From NCBI RefSeq assembly GCF_001427795.1, contig NZ_LMHJ01000002.1, positions 372,001 through 436,000 of the forward strand: 64,000 nt of DNA, written 5' to 3'. This stretch comes from Nocardioides sp. Root682 (GTDB lineage Bacteria > Actinomycetota > Actinomycetes > Propionibacteriales > Nocardioidaceae). The notes under the pieces are model-generated. The model searched no databases, was not told where the DNA came from, and was given only the letters and a program-made list of their open reading frames with translations. The number at the start of each line of letters is the position of its first letter. Position 1 is the stretch's first letter. Shown here piece by piece: positions 1 through 8,040 of this stretch. The position numbers and the translations under genes are program-made.

Positions 1-719
1 AGCTTGTTCGCCGGCGGCGCGACGATCTCCACGGGCGCGGCACCGCCGAGGAACCGGGCCACCTCCTCCGTCGGGCGCACCGTCGCGGACAGGCCGATCC
101 GCTGGGCGGGCTGGGCCAGCAGGGCGTCGAGGCGCTCGAGGCTGACCGCGAGGTGGGCGCCACGCTTCGTCCCCGCAACCGCGTGGACCTCGTCGATGAT
201 GACCGTCTCGATGCCGCGCAGGGTCTCGCGCGCCTGGCTGGTGAGGATCAGGAACAGCGACTCGGGTGTCGTGATCAGCACGTCGGGTGGTCGGGTCGCC
301 AGCTTGCGCCGGTCGCCGGCAGCGGTGTCGCCCGATCGGAGCCCGACGGTGACCTCGGGGAAGGGCCGGCCCGGATGGAGCCGCTCGGCGGTCTGGCGGA
401 TGCCGATCAGCGGAGCGCGCAGGTTGCGCTCGACGTCGACCGCCAGCGCCTTGAGCGGCGAGACGTAGAGGACCCGGGTGCGGCGGAGCTTGTCCTCCGG
501 CGTCGGTGTCGTCAGCAGCCGGTCGATGCCGGCGAGGAACGCGCTCAGGGTCTTGCCCGAACCGGTCGGTGCGACGACCAGGGTGTGGCGTCCGTGGCCG
601 ATCGCCTCCCATGCGCCCGCCTGCGCCGGGGTGGGCTCGGAGAAGGCGGCCCGGAACCAGGTCCGGGTGGCCTCGCTGAACCCAGCCAGCGCGTCCTGCG
701 GCGGATCGGTCTCGGGCAT
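1..719 (-). CDS. lhr: Lhr-type ATP-dependent DNA helicase, N-terminal part
   Basis: This is the first 239 codons of a large superfamily 2 helicase whose remainder lies beyond the left edge. Reading leftward from the ATG at 719, the protein shows the Walker A motif APTGSGKT (about residues 40-47), the stretch VLYVSPLKALAVDVERNLR, the sequence ITTPESLFLILTS, a DEVH Walker B box and the motif IGLSATV. This order and wording match the Lhr (large helicase-related) family, whose members are usually around 1,500 residues and act in DNA repair as 3'-5' helicases. It is transcribed away from the sortase-like gene, with about 50 bp between the two starts. Family assignment is secure; the C-terminal domains cannot be seen. 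Confidence 0.93.
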   Translation of the reverse strand, partial: MPETDPPQDALAGFSEATRTWFRAAFSEPTPAQAGAWEAIGHGRHTLVVAPTGSGKTLSAFLAGIDRLLTTPTPEDKLRRTRVLYVSPLKALAVDVERNLRAPLIGIRQTAERLHPGRPFPEVTVGLRSGDTAAGDRRKLATRPPDVLITTPESLFLILTSQARETLRGIETVIIDEVHAVAGTKRGAHLAVSLERLDALLAQPAQRIGLSATVRPTEEVARFLGGAAPVEIVAPPANK

Positions 720-772
720 CTGTCCATCCTCCCGCACGGCGCCGACAACCGAGCCACAATGGCGGAGTGCAG

Positions 773-1432
773 ATGACGAGGCGGCGGACGACGGCGACGG
801 TGGCCGCAGCGGTCGCCGTCGCGCTGGTTGCCTGCCTGGTGGCGTGGTGGCTCCTGCGCGACGACCCGGAGCCCGAGCAGGCGGTCGAGCCGATCGTCAC
901 CGTGACGCCGGCGACGCCGGTCCCCGTGCCGAAGCCGATGTGCGACCGATCTGCCCGCGAGGGCTTCGTCCCCACCGCGATCAGCGTCGAGGGCGTCGTA
1001 CGACGTGCGCCGGTGCTCGCCGTACCGAGGACCTCGAGAGACGTTCCGGGGGTGCCGCCCGTCAGCGAGAAGCACGTCTTCGCGTGGGACCTCGGTGGTG
1101 TCGAGCCCGCGTCGGCGATGGGCAACGTGCTGCTGAACACCCACACCTGGCCGGACGGCAGTGCGATGGGCAACGCGCTCCTCGGTGCCCTCGACGTCGG
1201 TGACCAGATCGTGCTGCGTGGCGACGGGAAGTTCGCCTGCTACCGCGTCGCCGAGCGGATCGAGGTCCGTGACGTGGACGGGTTCCCGGGCTACAAGTCG
1301 ACCGACGGGCCGCCGCAGATCGTGATCATCGTGTGCTCGGGCCAGCGGACGGGACCGGGCCAGTGGACGCACCGCACCCTCTGGTTCGCGAGCCCGATCG
1401 GAGCGGAGTCCAACCCCACGCCGGTGTCGTGA
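773..1432 (+). CDS. Class F-like sortase
   Basis: This is a 219-residue membrane-anchored sortase. Residues 6-27 form a hydrophobic anchor, followed by a Pro/Val-rich linker and the sortase barrel. The catalytic triad is visible: His in NTHTW (about 124), Cys in IIVCSG (about 188) and Arg in WTHRTLWF (about 201). Sortases cut LPXTG-type signals and join surface proteins to the cell wall. The single N-terminal anchor and the short core fit the class F group common in actinobacteria. I chose ATG 773 over GTG 767 because GGCGGAG (761-767) is well placed upstream. An LPDTG-bearing protein lies far away at 62118; whether this enzyme anchors it is unknown. No pilin genes adjoin. Confidence 0.82.
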   Translation: MTRRRTTATVAAAVAVALVACLVAWWLLRDDPEPEQAVEPIVTVTPATPVPVPKPMCDRSAREGFVPTAISVEGVVRRAPVLAVPRTSRDVPGVPPVSEKHVFAWDLGGVEPASAMGNVLLNTHTWPDGSAMGNALLGALDVGDQIVLRGDGKFACYRVAERIEVRDVDGFPGYKSTDGPPQIVIIVCSGQRTGPGQWTHRTLWFASPIGAESNPTPVS

Positions 1433-1459
1433 CATCAGGAAGGGTGAGAGGAGGGGACG

Positions 1460-1999
1460 ATGACCCACCCGGACCCGCAGCGCTCCTTCGAGGAGTACGT
1501 GACAGCCCGCTGGGCTGCGCTCTACCGCACCGCCCACCTGCTCACCGGTGACCGCACCGCCGCCGAGGACCTGCTGCAGACGACCTTGATAAAGGTGCTC
1601 GCGCAGTGGCCGCGGGTACGACGGGCCGACTCGCCCGACGCGTACGTCAGGAAGATGCTCCTCAACGAGATGCTCGGTGAGCGCCGCAAGACCGGCCGCC
1701 GCGCGCAGAAGGCTCATCTCGTGCCGGTGCCGCGTCCGCCCGCCGATCCGGCTGCCGACAGCTCGACGCGGCTCGACCTCTGGGCCCAGGTCCAGGTGCT
1801 GCCACCACGACAGCGCGCGGTCCTCGTCCTGCGCTACTACGAGGACCTCTCCGAGGCCGAGATCGCCGACGTCCTCGGCGTCTCGACCGGCACCGTGAAG
1901 TCGCAGGCGTCCCTCGCTCTGCGGACTCTTCGCGCCCGCCAAGCCCACCCTGCCGATCGAGCCCACCCCACCCACCCGTCGACCGAGGAGGTCTCGTGA
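1460..1999 (+). CDS. SigE-family ECF RNA polymerase sigma factor
   Basis: This is a 179-residue extracytoplasmic-function sigma factor. Region 2 (about residues 10-80) includes YRTAHLLTGDRTAAEDLLQ, and region 4 (about 110-165) includes LPPRQRAVLVLRYYEDLSEAEIA followed by the helix-turn-helix GVSTGTVKSQASLALRTLR. The wording matches the actinobacterial SigE family (TIGR02983), which is abundant in Streptomyces and Nocardioides and often lacks a classical anti-sigma factor. Its stop codon overlaps the start of the next gene (TGATG at 1997-2001), so the two are translationally coupled and the downstream membrane protein is the likely partner or regulator. Target promoters are unknown. Confidence 0.92.
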   Translation: MTHPDPQRSFEEYVTARWAALYRTAHLLTGDRTAAEDLLQTTLIKVLAQWPRVRRADSPDAYVRKMLLNEMLGERRKTGRRAQKAHLVPVPRPPADPAADSSTRLDLWAQVQVLPPRQRAVLVLRYYEDLSEAEIADVLGVSTGTVKSQASLALRTLRARQAHPADRAHPTHPSTEEVS

Positions 2000-3105
2000 T
2001 GACCGATCAGCTCGAGCGTGACCTGATCCAGATGTTCGGCCGTCAGGCCGACGAGATCGACATCCCGCCTGTTCCCGTCGACCTGCTCGACGCGCCGGCC
2101 CCGAAGCCGGGTCGGGGCCGGGTGCTGGCCATCGTCGCTGCAGCAGCGGCCGTCGTGGCAGCCGTGTCCATCCCGATCGGTCTTGCTGCCCGGGATGGCG
2201 ATGAGGTCCAGCCCGCGCCTGCGCCGACCTCGCCGCAGGTCAACGGTGCTCCGGCGATCGACGTGCCGTACCTCCTGCATGGCGAGCTCCGCGTGGGCCG
2301 ACTGTCCGTGCCAACCGACGCAACCTCCATCGTGGTCTCGGGCGACGAGTTGTTCGTCGGATCCGGTGAAGGCGCCGGCGTGCGGTGGCAGCGGCTCGTC
2401 GGCGACTCGCTCCAGCCCGCTGCGTACCTCGACGGCCGTTTCGGGATCGTGGTGTCGCCGGACGGTGGGCTCGTCGCCGCGCCGACGGGCGACGGGCGGT
2501 CCACAGCAACGATCTGGGACACCGACAGTGGGGACGAGGTCGACACGATCAGACTCTCGGACCCCTCGGAAGGCAATGAACGGTGGCTGTACGACTTCGA
2601 CGCCGACGGCCGGCTCTACTGGCAGGACGGCGCGGATCTGCGGATGCGCAGCACCACGGGTGAAGAGGTCGCTGTGGATGACAGCGAACGATCGTTCGTC
2701 GGGCCCGCGCCCGGAGGCATCGTGCTCGTCACCGCCGACGCCAACACCGCAAGCGTCGTGTCGGTCCGTGACGACGGCAGCGCGCTGGACCAGTACGACG
2801 TCCCGGTCACCACCGCGGGGGTGTGGGACGACGCCGGGCAGCTGTCCTATGCCGACGGCGGCAGCCTCTACGTCGTCCTGCCGCAGATCGGCGCCGACGT
2901 GAAGGAGATCCCGGTCGAGGGAGTCGCGACGCTCCAGCCGCTGGGTTGGAGCGACGGAAGGGTCGTGGTGATGTCCTACGGCTCCGCCGAGAACCGCGTG
3001 CTGTTGATCGATCCGGCAACCGGAGAGTCCGAAGAACTGTTCACCGTCGCGGCCGACGACGACGCCTATGCGTTCCCGGCGGTCGGCGGCACTGGAGCAC
3101 TCTGA
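1999..3105 (+). CDS. Membrane-anchored protein partnered with the SigE-family sigma factor
   Basis: This 368-residue protein has no recognised family. It has a short cytoplasmic N-terminus (about 40 residues), one transmembrane helix (VLAIVAAAAAVVAAVSIPIGLAA) and a large extracellular part. The extracellular part has repeated beta-strand blocks such as GIVVSPDGG, DFDADGRLYWQDG and YADGGSLYVVLP, suggesting a beta-propeller. ATG 1999 is preferred to GTG 1996 because GAGGAGG (1985-1991) fits. Coupling to the sigma gene by TGATG and the one-helix layout are what one expects of a sigma-factor partner, but no zinc-binding anti-sigma motif is seen. The regulatory role is inferred. Confidence 0.72.
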   Translation: MTDQLERDLIQMFGRQADEIDIPPVPVDLLDAPAPKPGRGRVLAIVAAAAAVVAAVSIPIGLAARDGDEVQPAPAPTSPQVNGAPAIDVPYLLHGELRVGRLSVPTDATSIVVSGDELFVGSGEGAGVRWQRLVGDSLQPAAYLDGRFGIVVSPDGGLVAAPTGDGRSTATIWDTDSGDEVDTIRLSDPSEGNERWLYDFDADGRLYWQDGADLRMRSTTGEEVAVDDSERSFVGPAPGGIVLVTADANTASVVSVRDDGSALDQYDVPVTTAGVWDDAGQLSYADGGSLYVVLPQIGADVKEIPVEGVATLQPLGWSDGRVVVMSYGSAENRVLLIDPATGESEELFTVAADDDAYAFPAVGGTGAL

Positions 3106-4346
3106 GGAAGGACCTGGCCGTTGGCGGTCGCCGGGACCCGACGCTCGAGAGCGAGCGCCATCCCGGCGATCGCTGCGCAGCCCAGGACCATCAGCGCGAC
3201 GTAGAGCGACCCGAGGTCGTGCTCGAGCAGGAACCCGGCCACGACCGGTCCCGCGATCGCGCCACCCTGGAAGGCGCCCGCGCTCAGCGCGTTGTAGCGA
3301 CCGCGGGTGTGGTCGGACGCGAGGTCGTTGCTCATGGCGGGCACGGTCGGCTGGAGCAGCGTCTCGCCGAGGGCGAACACCGCCATGAAGCCGAGCACGC
3401 CGGCAACGGCTGCCGCGCCTCCCGGAGCAGCGCCAGACGCACCGAGCAGGCCCCATGCACCGGCCCAGATCACGGCCATCACGATCATCACGCGGGTCCG
3501 TCGCAGTCCGCGGATCTTCGCCAGCACCGTGAACTGCAGCAGCACGATCACCGCTGTGTTCACCGCGAAGGCCAGACCGATGGTCCGGGTGGACACCTCC
3601 GCGACCTGGCGGGAGAACCCGGGGAAGCCGGCCTCGAGTTGGCCGTAGCCGATGAACATCGCCACGAAGGTGAGCGCCGTCAACCAGCGCACGGCCGGCT
3701 CGCGGAGGATCTGCAGGTAGCCGACCGTCGGCCTGGTCGATCCGTCCTCTGGTTGCGCGGCCCGGCCGTGCACGTGGCGCAGCGGGCCCAGGAGCAGTGC
3801 CAGCGGGATCAGGCCGGACGCGGCATCGCCGAGGAAGATGGTGGTGAAGGTGCCCGGCCGGTCGACGTCGGCGAGCAGGCCCCCAACGATGCCGCCGACG
3901 CCGATGCCGAGGTTGACGAGAGCGAAGTTGATGCCGAAGTACTGCTGGCGGAGCTCGCCGGACACGACCGCCGCGATCAGCGCGTTGAACGCAGGCCAGG
4001 AGACCCCGAAGTTCAGCCCGATCAGGATCAGCGCCACGGCCGCGATCGCGGGCGTGGTGGCGAACGCGAGCAGCACGTTGCCGATGATCATCGCGACGAT
4101 GCCGAACAGCAGCACCGAGCGCGCCCCGAAGCGGTCGGTCAACGCACCGCCGGGCCCGGTGACGGCCAGCCCCACCACGGCGATCAGCGCCATCAGGGTG
4201 CCGGACAGGCCGAGGTCGAACCCCCGCACCTCGTGGAGGTAGATCAGCGTGAAGGGCAGCGTGAGTCCGCGCCCGAGGGTCTGCACCGCCACGGTCGAGA
4301 GCAGCAAGCGGCCCTCGACGGGCAGCGCCGCCCAGAAGCTCTTCAC
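3066..4346 (-). CDS. MFS transporter
   Basis: This is a major facilitator superfamily permease of about 426 residues with roughly twelve hydrophobic segments. The MFS loop signature appears between helices 2 and 3 as GGALTDRFGARSVLLFG. The protein resembles drug/metabolite exporters of the MDR type, but the substrate cannot be told from sequence. The start at GTG 4346 is chosen because it overlaps the TfoX-like stop as GTGA, implying translational coupling; a start at 4391 would need a 49-nt overlap and adds a polar extension. Its 3' end overlaps the convergent gene ending at 3105 by 40 nt. Confidence 0.85.
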   Translation of the reverse strand: MKSFWAALPVEGRLLLSTVAVQTLGRGLTLPFTLIYLHEVRGFDLGLSGTLMALIAVVGLAVTGPGGALTDRFGARSVLLFGIVAMIIGNVLLAFATTPAIAAVALILIGLNFGVSWPAFNALIAAVVSGELRQQYFGINFALVNLGIGVGGIVGGLLADVDRPGTFTTIFLGDAASGLIPLALLLGPLRHVHGRAAQPEDGSTRPTVGYLQILREPAVRWLTALTFVAMFIGYGQLEAGFPGFSRQVAEVSTRTIGLAFAVNTAVIVLLQFTVLAKIRGLRRTRVMIVMAVIWAGAWGLLGASGAAPGGAAAVAGVLGFMAVFALGETLLQPTVPAMSNDLASDHTRGRYNALSAGAFQGGAIAGPVVAGFLLEHDLGSLYVALMVLGCAAIAGMALALERRVPATANGQVLPQSAPVPPTAGNA

Positions 4347-4690
4347 TTGGCCGGGAGGGACGCGGCGTACGACGTCCCGCGCTGCACCCACACGGCGAGC
4401 TCGTCGTCGGAGGCGACGTCGGCGTCGTCGACCCGGAGCCAGCCGTTCATCGCGCGACCCCTCATCTCCATCGGGAACGCGGCGGTCGTCGCGAGGAGCT
4501 CCTCCGTCGCCGCGGGGTCGACGCGCACCAGGACGCCGCCCTGACCACTGGCAGCGACGGCCATGTTGCCGCCGACGAGGAAGGCCAACCCGCCGAACAT
4601 CTTCTTCTCGGTCAGCTCATGGCCCGCCAGGGCTGGGTTGTCGTCCAGCAGTTCGCGGAGCCGCCCGGCCAGCCCTTCGTCGTACGCCAT
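4343..4690 (-). CDS. TfoX/Sxy N-terminal domain protein
   Basis: This 115-residue protein covers the TfoX N-terminal domain: the motif EKKMFGGLAFLVGGNMAVAA (about residues 28-47), then RVDPAATEELLA and FPMEMRGRAMNGWLRVD. In gammaproteobacteria the family regulates competence, but stand-alone actinobacterial copies have no established job. The promoter is visible: minus-strand TAGCCT (4697-4702) lies 6 nt before the ATG, so the mRNA is probably leaderless. It is the first gene of a two-gene unit with the MFS transporter, joined by a GTGA overlap. Confidence 0.88.
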   Translation of the reverse strand: MAYDEGLAGRLRELLDDNPALAGHELTEKKMFGGLAFLVGGNMAVAASGQGGVLVRVDPAATEELLATTAAFPMEMRGRAMNGWLRVDDADVASDDELAVWVQRGTSYAASLPAK

Positions 4691-4751
4691 GGAACGAGGC
4701 TAGGGCGCGGCACCGACATTCGCCGACCGGGTTTCCTCCGAGGGTGTCTCG

Positions 4752-5513
4752 TCAGTCCATCGCGAGGTACTGGTCGGCCCACGCGCTGATGATCCGCGCT
4801 GCTCGCTTGGCCTGGCCGGGCGCGGTGAGGAAGTGGTCGGCGCCCTCGAGCGAGATGAAGTTCCGTGGGTGCCTGGCGGCGCGGAAGATGTCGCTGGCGT
4901 TCGCGATGCCGACGGTGTTGTCAGTGGGGGAGTGCATCACCAGCAGCGGGCGCCGCAACGCCGGGATGCACGAGGCGAGGTCGGTCGCCCGGACGTCCTC
5001 GATGAACGTACGACGCAGCGTCAGTGCCTTGCCGCCCACCAGCCACTCGGACTCGCCCTCGCTCATGACCCGGTCGAGGATGGCGTCGAAGTTGTGCTCG
5101 ACGTGCGTCGGCTGGAAGGGCGCACCGATCGTCACCACGGCCCGGACCGACGGGGTGTTCAGCGCGGCAGCGAGAACCGCGTCGCCGCCGAAGGAGTGCC
5201 CGACGAGGAGCTCCACGGTCCGCCCGGAGCCGTTCATGAACTCGACGGCCCGGACCGTGTCGGCCACCTTGTGGGTGAACCCTCCGTCGCCCCAGTCGCC
5301 CTCGGAGTCGCCCAGCCCCAGGTTGTCGAAGCGCAGCATGCCGACCCCCTCGGCGGCCAGCTGCTTGCAGATCCGCGCGGCTGCCGGCGAGTCCTTGCCG
5401 AGCGTGAAGCCGTGGGCGAAGACACCCCATCCACGGACCTCGCCGACGGGAAGGTCGACGATCCCGGCCAGCAGCTCGCCGGTGACGCTCGGGAACTGCA
5501 CACGCTCAGCCAT
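4752..5513 (-). CDS. Alpha/beta hydrolase
   Basis: This is a 253-residue alpha/beta-hydrolase-fold protein. The nucleophile elbow is GHSFGG (about residue 103), an upstream HG motif (FAHGFTLGKDS) supplies the oxyanion region, and the late acid and base are visible in HSPTDNTVG and GADHFL. It resembles bacterial serine hydrolases of the BAAT/osmotically induced type found beside OsmC proteins, but no OsmC lies here. The true start is ATG 5513 (MAERVQFPS); the longer frame upstream is an artefact overlapping the next gene. It is the last gene of the ArsR-led group, 41 bp after the DinB-like gene. Substrate unknown. Confidence 0.88.
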   Translation of the reverse strand: MAERVQFPSVTGELLAGIVDLPVGEVRGWGVFAHGFTLGKDSPAAARICKQLAAEGVGMLRFDNLGLGDSEGDWGDGGFTHKVADTVRAVEFMNGSGRTVELLVGHSFGGDAVLAAALNTPSVRAVVTIGAPFQPTHVEHNFDAILDRVMSEGESEWLVGGKALTLRRTFIEDVRATDLASCIPALRRPLLVMHSPTDNTVGIANASDIFRAARHPRNFISLEGADHFLTAPGQAKRAARIISAWADQYLAMD

Positions 5514-5554
5514 GGCGTCATCGTGCCACCGAGCGGCGCCTGTCGGGGCGAGGG

Positions 5555-6127
5555 TCAGGGACGCCACTCCGGGTCGCGCCCGATGAACCCGATCAGCTTC
5601 GCCTGCGGATCGGCGTCGTCGGCCACGGGGACGCGGGCGCCGTACTGACCGCTCTGGCGCAGCATCTCGTCCATCGGCTCCATGCCCTCGAACATGGACG
5701 CGCAGCGTTCGGCGTCGAGCCGGTCGTCCTGACCGGTCGCACGGGCGAGGTCCCAGGTGTGCATGAAGATGTCGTTCGTGTAGAACTGCGCGACCGCCTG
5801 GGGGAGTGGCATCTCGGGCAGGTGTGGATGGGCGAAGGTCTTGGTCGCCGCGGTGGGGTCGTCGAGAACCGCCTGCACCGCGGCCGCGTGGTGGTCCCAC
5901 GCCGCAACCGGGTCCTCGTCGGCCGACGGCCCGACAGGGAGCTTGATGTCCGAGCCACCGGCGAGGAAGTGGGGGAACCACTCCACCAGGTGTCGTACGA
6001 CGTCGCGGGCCGTCCACTCGGCCACGGGCGAGGCGACGTCCCATCCGCCCGGCGCGACACCGCGGACCTTCTCGGCGAAGGTGCTGGCGATGCTCGCGTG
6101 CTCGGCCGCCGGCTCCGCGGGGATCAT
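5555..6127 (-). CDS. TIGR03086-type DinB-like metal-binding protein
   Basis: This 190-residue protein belongs to the DinB/mycothiol-dependent maleylpyruvate isomerase fold group. The metal ligands are typical: an early His in RDVVRHLVEWFPHFL and later His residues in YTNDIFMHTWDLARATG. Proteins of the TIGR03086 group are common in actinobacteria; many may act with mycothiol, but few have a proven reaction. Its ATG overlaps the stop of the SRPBCC gene (ATGA), so it is translated as part of the ArsR operon. Confidence 0.87.
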   Translation of the reverse strand: MIPAEPAAEHASIASTFAEKVRGVAPGGWDVASPVAEWTARDVVRHLVEWFPHFLAGGSDIKLPVGPSADEDPVAAWDHHAAAVQAVLDDPTAATKTFAHPHLPEMPLPQAVAQFYTNDIFMHTWDLARATGQDDRLDAERCASMFEGMEPMDEMLRQSGQYGARVPVADDADPQAKLIGFIGRDPEWRP

Positions 6128-6627
6128 GCCTGCTCCTCGACGAGGCGCGCGAGCAGGGCGTCGAGGGCGTCGTACCCCTCGTTGACACCGGTCTCCATGC
6201 CACTGGCGAGCATGCCCGCGCGCGACTCGAAGTCGTAGACGACCGAGAGGATCTCCAGGCGGGTACGGCCGTCCGGGAGATCATGGAGGGTGAGGGTGTC
6301 GAGGCTGACCGCTTCCGGCATCTCCTCGAACCCGAACGTCTGCACGATCTTCTCGTTCTCGGTCACCCGGTGGACCGAGCCGTAGAAGTGCGCGATCTCC
6401 TCGCCGTCGCGGGTCGCGGTGTAGCGGTACTCGCCGCCGGTGCGCATGTCCCAGACCTCGATGTCCATGCCGATCGAGTGCGGGCCGAGCCACAGCTTGA
6501 TCAGCTCGGGGTCGACGTGCGCGCGATAGACGAGCTCGCGGGGCGCGTCGAACTCGCGGACGATCCTGACGGTGGGGACGTCCGGGTCGGCCTCGATGGC
6601 CGTGCCCGGCGTGGTCTTCGTGTTCAT
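6124..6627 (-). CDS. SRPBCC (AHSA1-type) domain protein
   Basis: This 167-residue START/Bet v1-fold protein carries the AHSA1 signature: VRIVREFDAPRELVYRAH, then LIKLWLGPHSIGM and GGEYRYTATRDGEEIAHF, ending in a long C-terminal helix with MLASGMETGVNEGYDALD. Such proteins bind small hydrophobic ligands and are very often encoded directly after an ArsR repressor, as here. ATG 6627 has the ribosome site AAGGAGA 8 nt upstream and overlaps the ArsR stop as ATGA, which settles the start; the longer frame to 6756 lies inside arsR. Ligand unknown. Confidence 0.92.
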   Translation of the reverse strand: MNTKTTPGTAIEADPDVPTVRIVREFDAPRELVYRAHVDPELIKLWLGPHSIGMDIEVWDMRTGGEYRYTATRDGEEIAHFYGSVHRVTENEKIVQTFGFEEMPEAVSLDTLTLHDLPDGRTRLEILSVVYDFESRAGMLASGMETGVNEGYDALDALLARLVEEQA

Positions 6628-7007
6628 CCCGCTTCTCCTTGCGCTCGCTGTTGGGGGTGTTCGTCGGCGGGGGAGGCCTTGCCCTGCAGGCGGGCCAGCA
6701 CCGCGTCCAGTCGTTGGTAGCGCTCCTCGGCCTGCTGCCGGTAGCGCTCGATCCACTTCGTCATCAGGTCGAAGACCTCCGCGTCCAGGTGCACAGGCCG
6801 CCGCTGGGCATCGCGACTGCGACTCACCAACCCGGCCTCCTCGAGCACCTTGAGGTGCTTGGAGACGGCCTGGAGGGAGACGTCGTACGGCGCCGCCAGC
6901 TCGCTGACCGTCGCGTCGCCCGCTGCGAGGCGGGCGACCATGTCGCGCCGGGTCGGGTCGGCGAGAGCCGAGAAGACCCGGGACAACCTGTCGTCGTACT
7001 CAACCAT
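6624..7007 (-). CDS. ArsR-family repressor
   Basis: This is a 127-residue winged-helix repressor. The recognition region is ATVSELAAPYDVSLQAVSKH followed by LKVLEEAGLVSRSRD. No Cys-rich metal site is present, so it is not a classical arsenic or zinc sensor; it belongs to the group paired with SRPBCC proteins. It heads a coupled unit with the SRPBCC, DinB-like and hydrolase genes. The start codon itself lies inside a perfect palindrome (6998-7017) and a second copy lies 41 bp upstream, which strongly suggests autoregulation. Confidence 0.92.
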   Translation of the reverse strand: MVEYDDRLSRVFSALADPTRRDMVARLAAGDATVSELAAPYDVSLQAVSKHLKVLEEAGLVSRSRDAQRRPVHLDAEVFDLMTKWIERYRQQAEERYQRLDAVLARLQGKASPADEHPQQRAQGEAG

Positions 7008-7017
7008 GGGGTTGAGT
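6998..7017. promoter_or_regulatory. Palindromic operator 1 at the arsR start
   Basis: ACTCAACC-ATGG-GGTTGAGT is a perfect inverted repeat with 8-bp arms, and its centre contains the repressor's start codon. Binding here would block translation initiation or the first transcribed bases. Function is inferred. Confidence 0.7.
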
Positions 7018-7040
7018 AAACGCCTCCGGATGCGGCTTTG

Positions 7041-7056
7041 TCAACCGTCGGGTTGA
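7041..7056. promoter_or_regulatory. Palindromic operator 2 upstream of arsR
   Basis: TCAACC-GTCG-GGTTGA repeats the core of the first site with the same 4-bp spacer, centred 41 bp away (about four helical turns). It also covers the last codons of the DUF559-type gene. Two cooperative repressor sites are likely. Confidence 0.65.
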
Positions 7057-7913
7057 GAAAGGCCACGGCAGGCAAACGGTGCGGCGAGTTCTGCGTACAG
7101 TTCGCGGAGGCAGGCGCGGACGTGGTCGGGGTTGAGCATCACCTCGGCCCAGGTGAAGCGGAGCACCCGCCAACCCGTCACCACGAGAGCGGTGTAGCGC
7201 TCGCAGTCGGATTCGAACGCGCGCTTCTCCTTGCCGTGCCACTCCCATGACTCCGCCTCGATCGCGACGCCGGCGATGGGGTCGACAAGGTCGGGATGGA
7301 CGACCAGGCCGCGCGCGTGAATCTCATACTGCGGCACGACGTCCAGACCGCACTCGATGGCGAGTGCTCTCAGCGTCGACTCGAACGGATTGGCGGCGCG
7401 CCCGTCGGCGTACAGCAACACCCGCCGTACGCGCGGACTGGTGGCCCTGACGCGCTGTAGGTCGTCGTACGTCAGGTCGCCATGACGCAGTGCCGAATCG
7501 GCCACGGCCAGCGCGTCGGGAAACGGCAGGTCCCGTGCGCACTGAAGCACGGTCGTCAGGGGATCGGTGGCCCACCCGCGAGTCCGGGCGCTGCGCGGCA
7601 GTCGACGTACGTCGGCGGCGGCCACCTTGGGGAGTGGGCGGCCGTGAGGTACGGCGATCTGCGGGCGCGTGGGAGGCACGCGCACCTCCCAGTCCCAGTG
7701 CATGGCTGCACTGAGGTGGGTGATGTGCCCATGGCACAGCACCGCTGCGCGCCGGGCCTGGTCGGCTGCTGGCAGCACGTACCGGTTGCGCCCGGCCTTG
7801 CGGATGAGTCCGTTGGAGACGGCGGTGCGGACACGGCGACGCGTGGTGAGAGCAAGCAACGCGGACGCAGGCGCGATGCCGCCCAACCTCTCCAGCGCCT
7901 CGACTGCATCCAC
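7041..7913 (-). CDS. AbiEi/DUF559-type protein
   Basis: This 290-residue protein has an N-terminal winged-helix region like type IV antitoxins (about residues 1-60, GGIAPASALLALTTRRRVRTA) and a C-terminal DUF559 region related to very-short-patch-repair-type endonucleases (NPFESTLRALAIECGL, VHPDLVDPIAGVAIEAESWEWHG, VVTGWRVLRFTWAEVM). The E...D...E pattern fits a PD-(D/E)XK nuclease fold. This architecture is frequent in actinobacteria as single genes without a toxin partner, and none lies beside it here. GTG 7913 is the best start. Function is unproven. Confidence 0.78.
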   Translation of the reverse strand: MDAVEALERLGGIAPASALLALTTRRRVRTAVSNGLIRKAGRNRYVLPAADQARRAAVLCHGHITHLSAAMHWDWEVRVPPTRPQIAVPHGRPLPKVAAADVRRLPRSARTRGWATDPLTTVLQCARDLPFPDALAVADSALRHGDLTYDDLQRVRATSPRVRRVLLYADGRAANPFESTLRALAIECGLDVVPQYEIHARGLVVHPDLVDPIAGVAIEAESWEWHGKEKRAFESDCERYTALVVTGWRVLRFTWAEVMLNPDHVRACLRELYAELAAPFACRGLSQPDG

Positions 7914-8040
7914 CCCGCAAGACTGACGCGATCTGCCCAGCCATGCAGCCGGTCATCCACAGGCCACGTCGGACACGGCCGCGGCACGAAGCGCCGGAGG
8001 GGCCGGCGAGTCGCGACGATCTCGTACGTGTGGTGGCCCG

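Noticed and set aside
545..3456. Long minus-strand frames opposite the sortase, sigma factor and its partner
   Set aside because: They lie opposite genes with recognisable motifs and show only Arg/Gly-rich translations.
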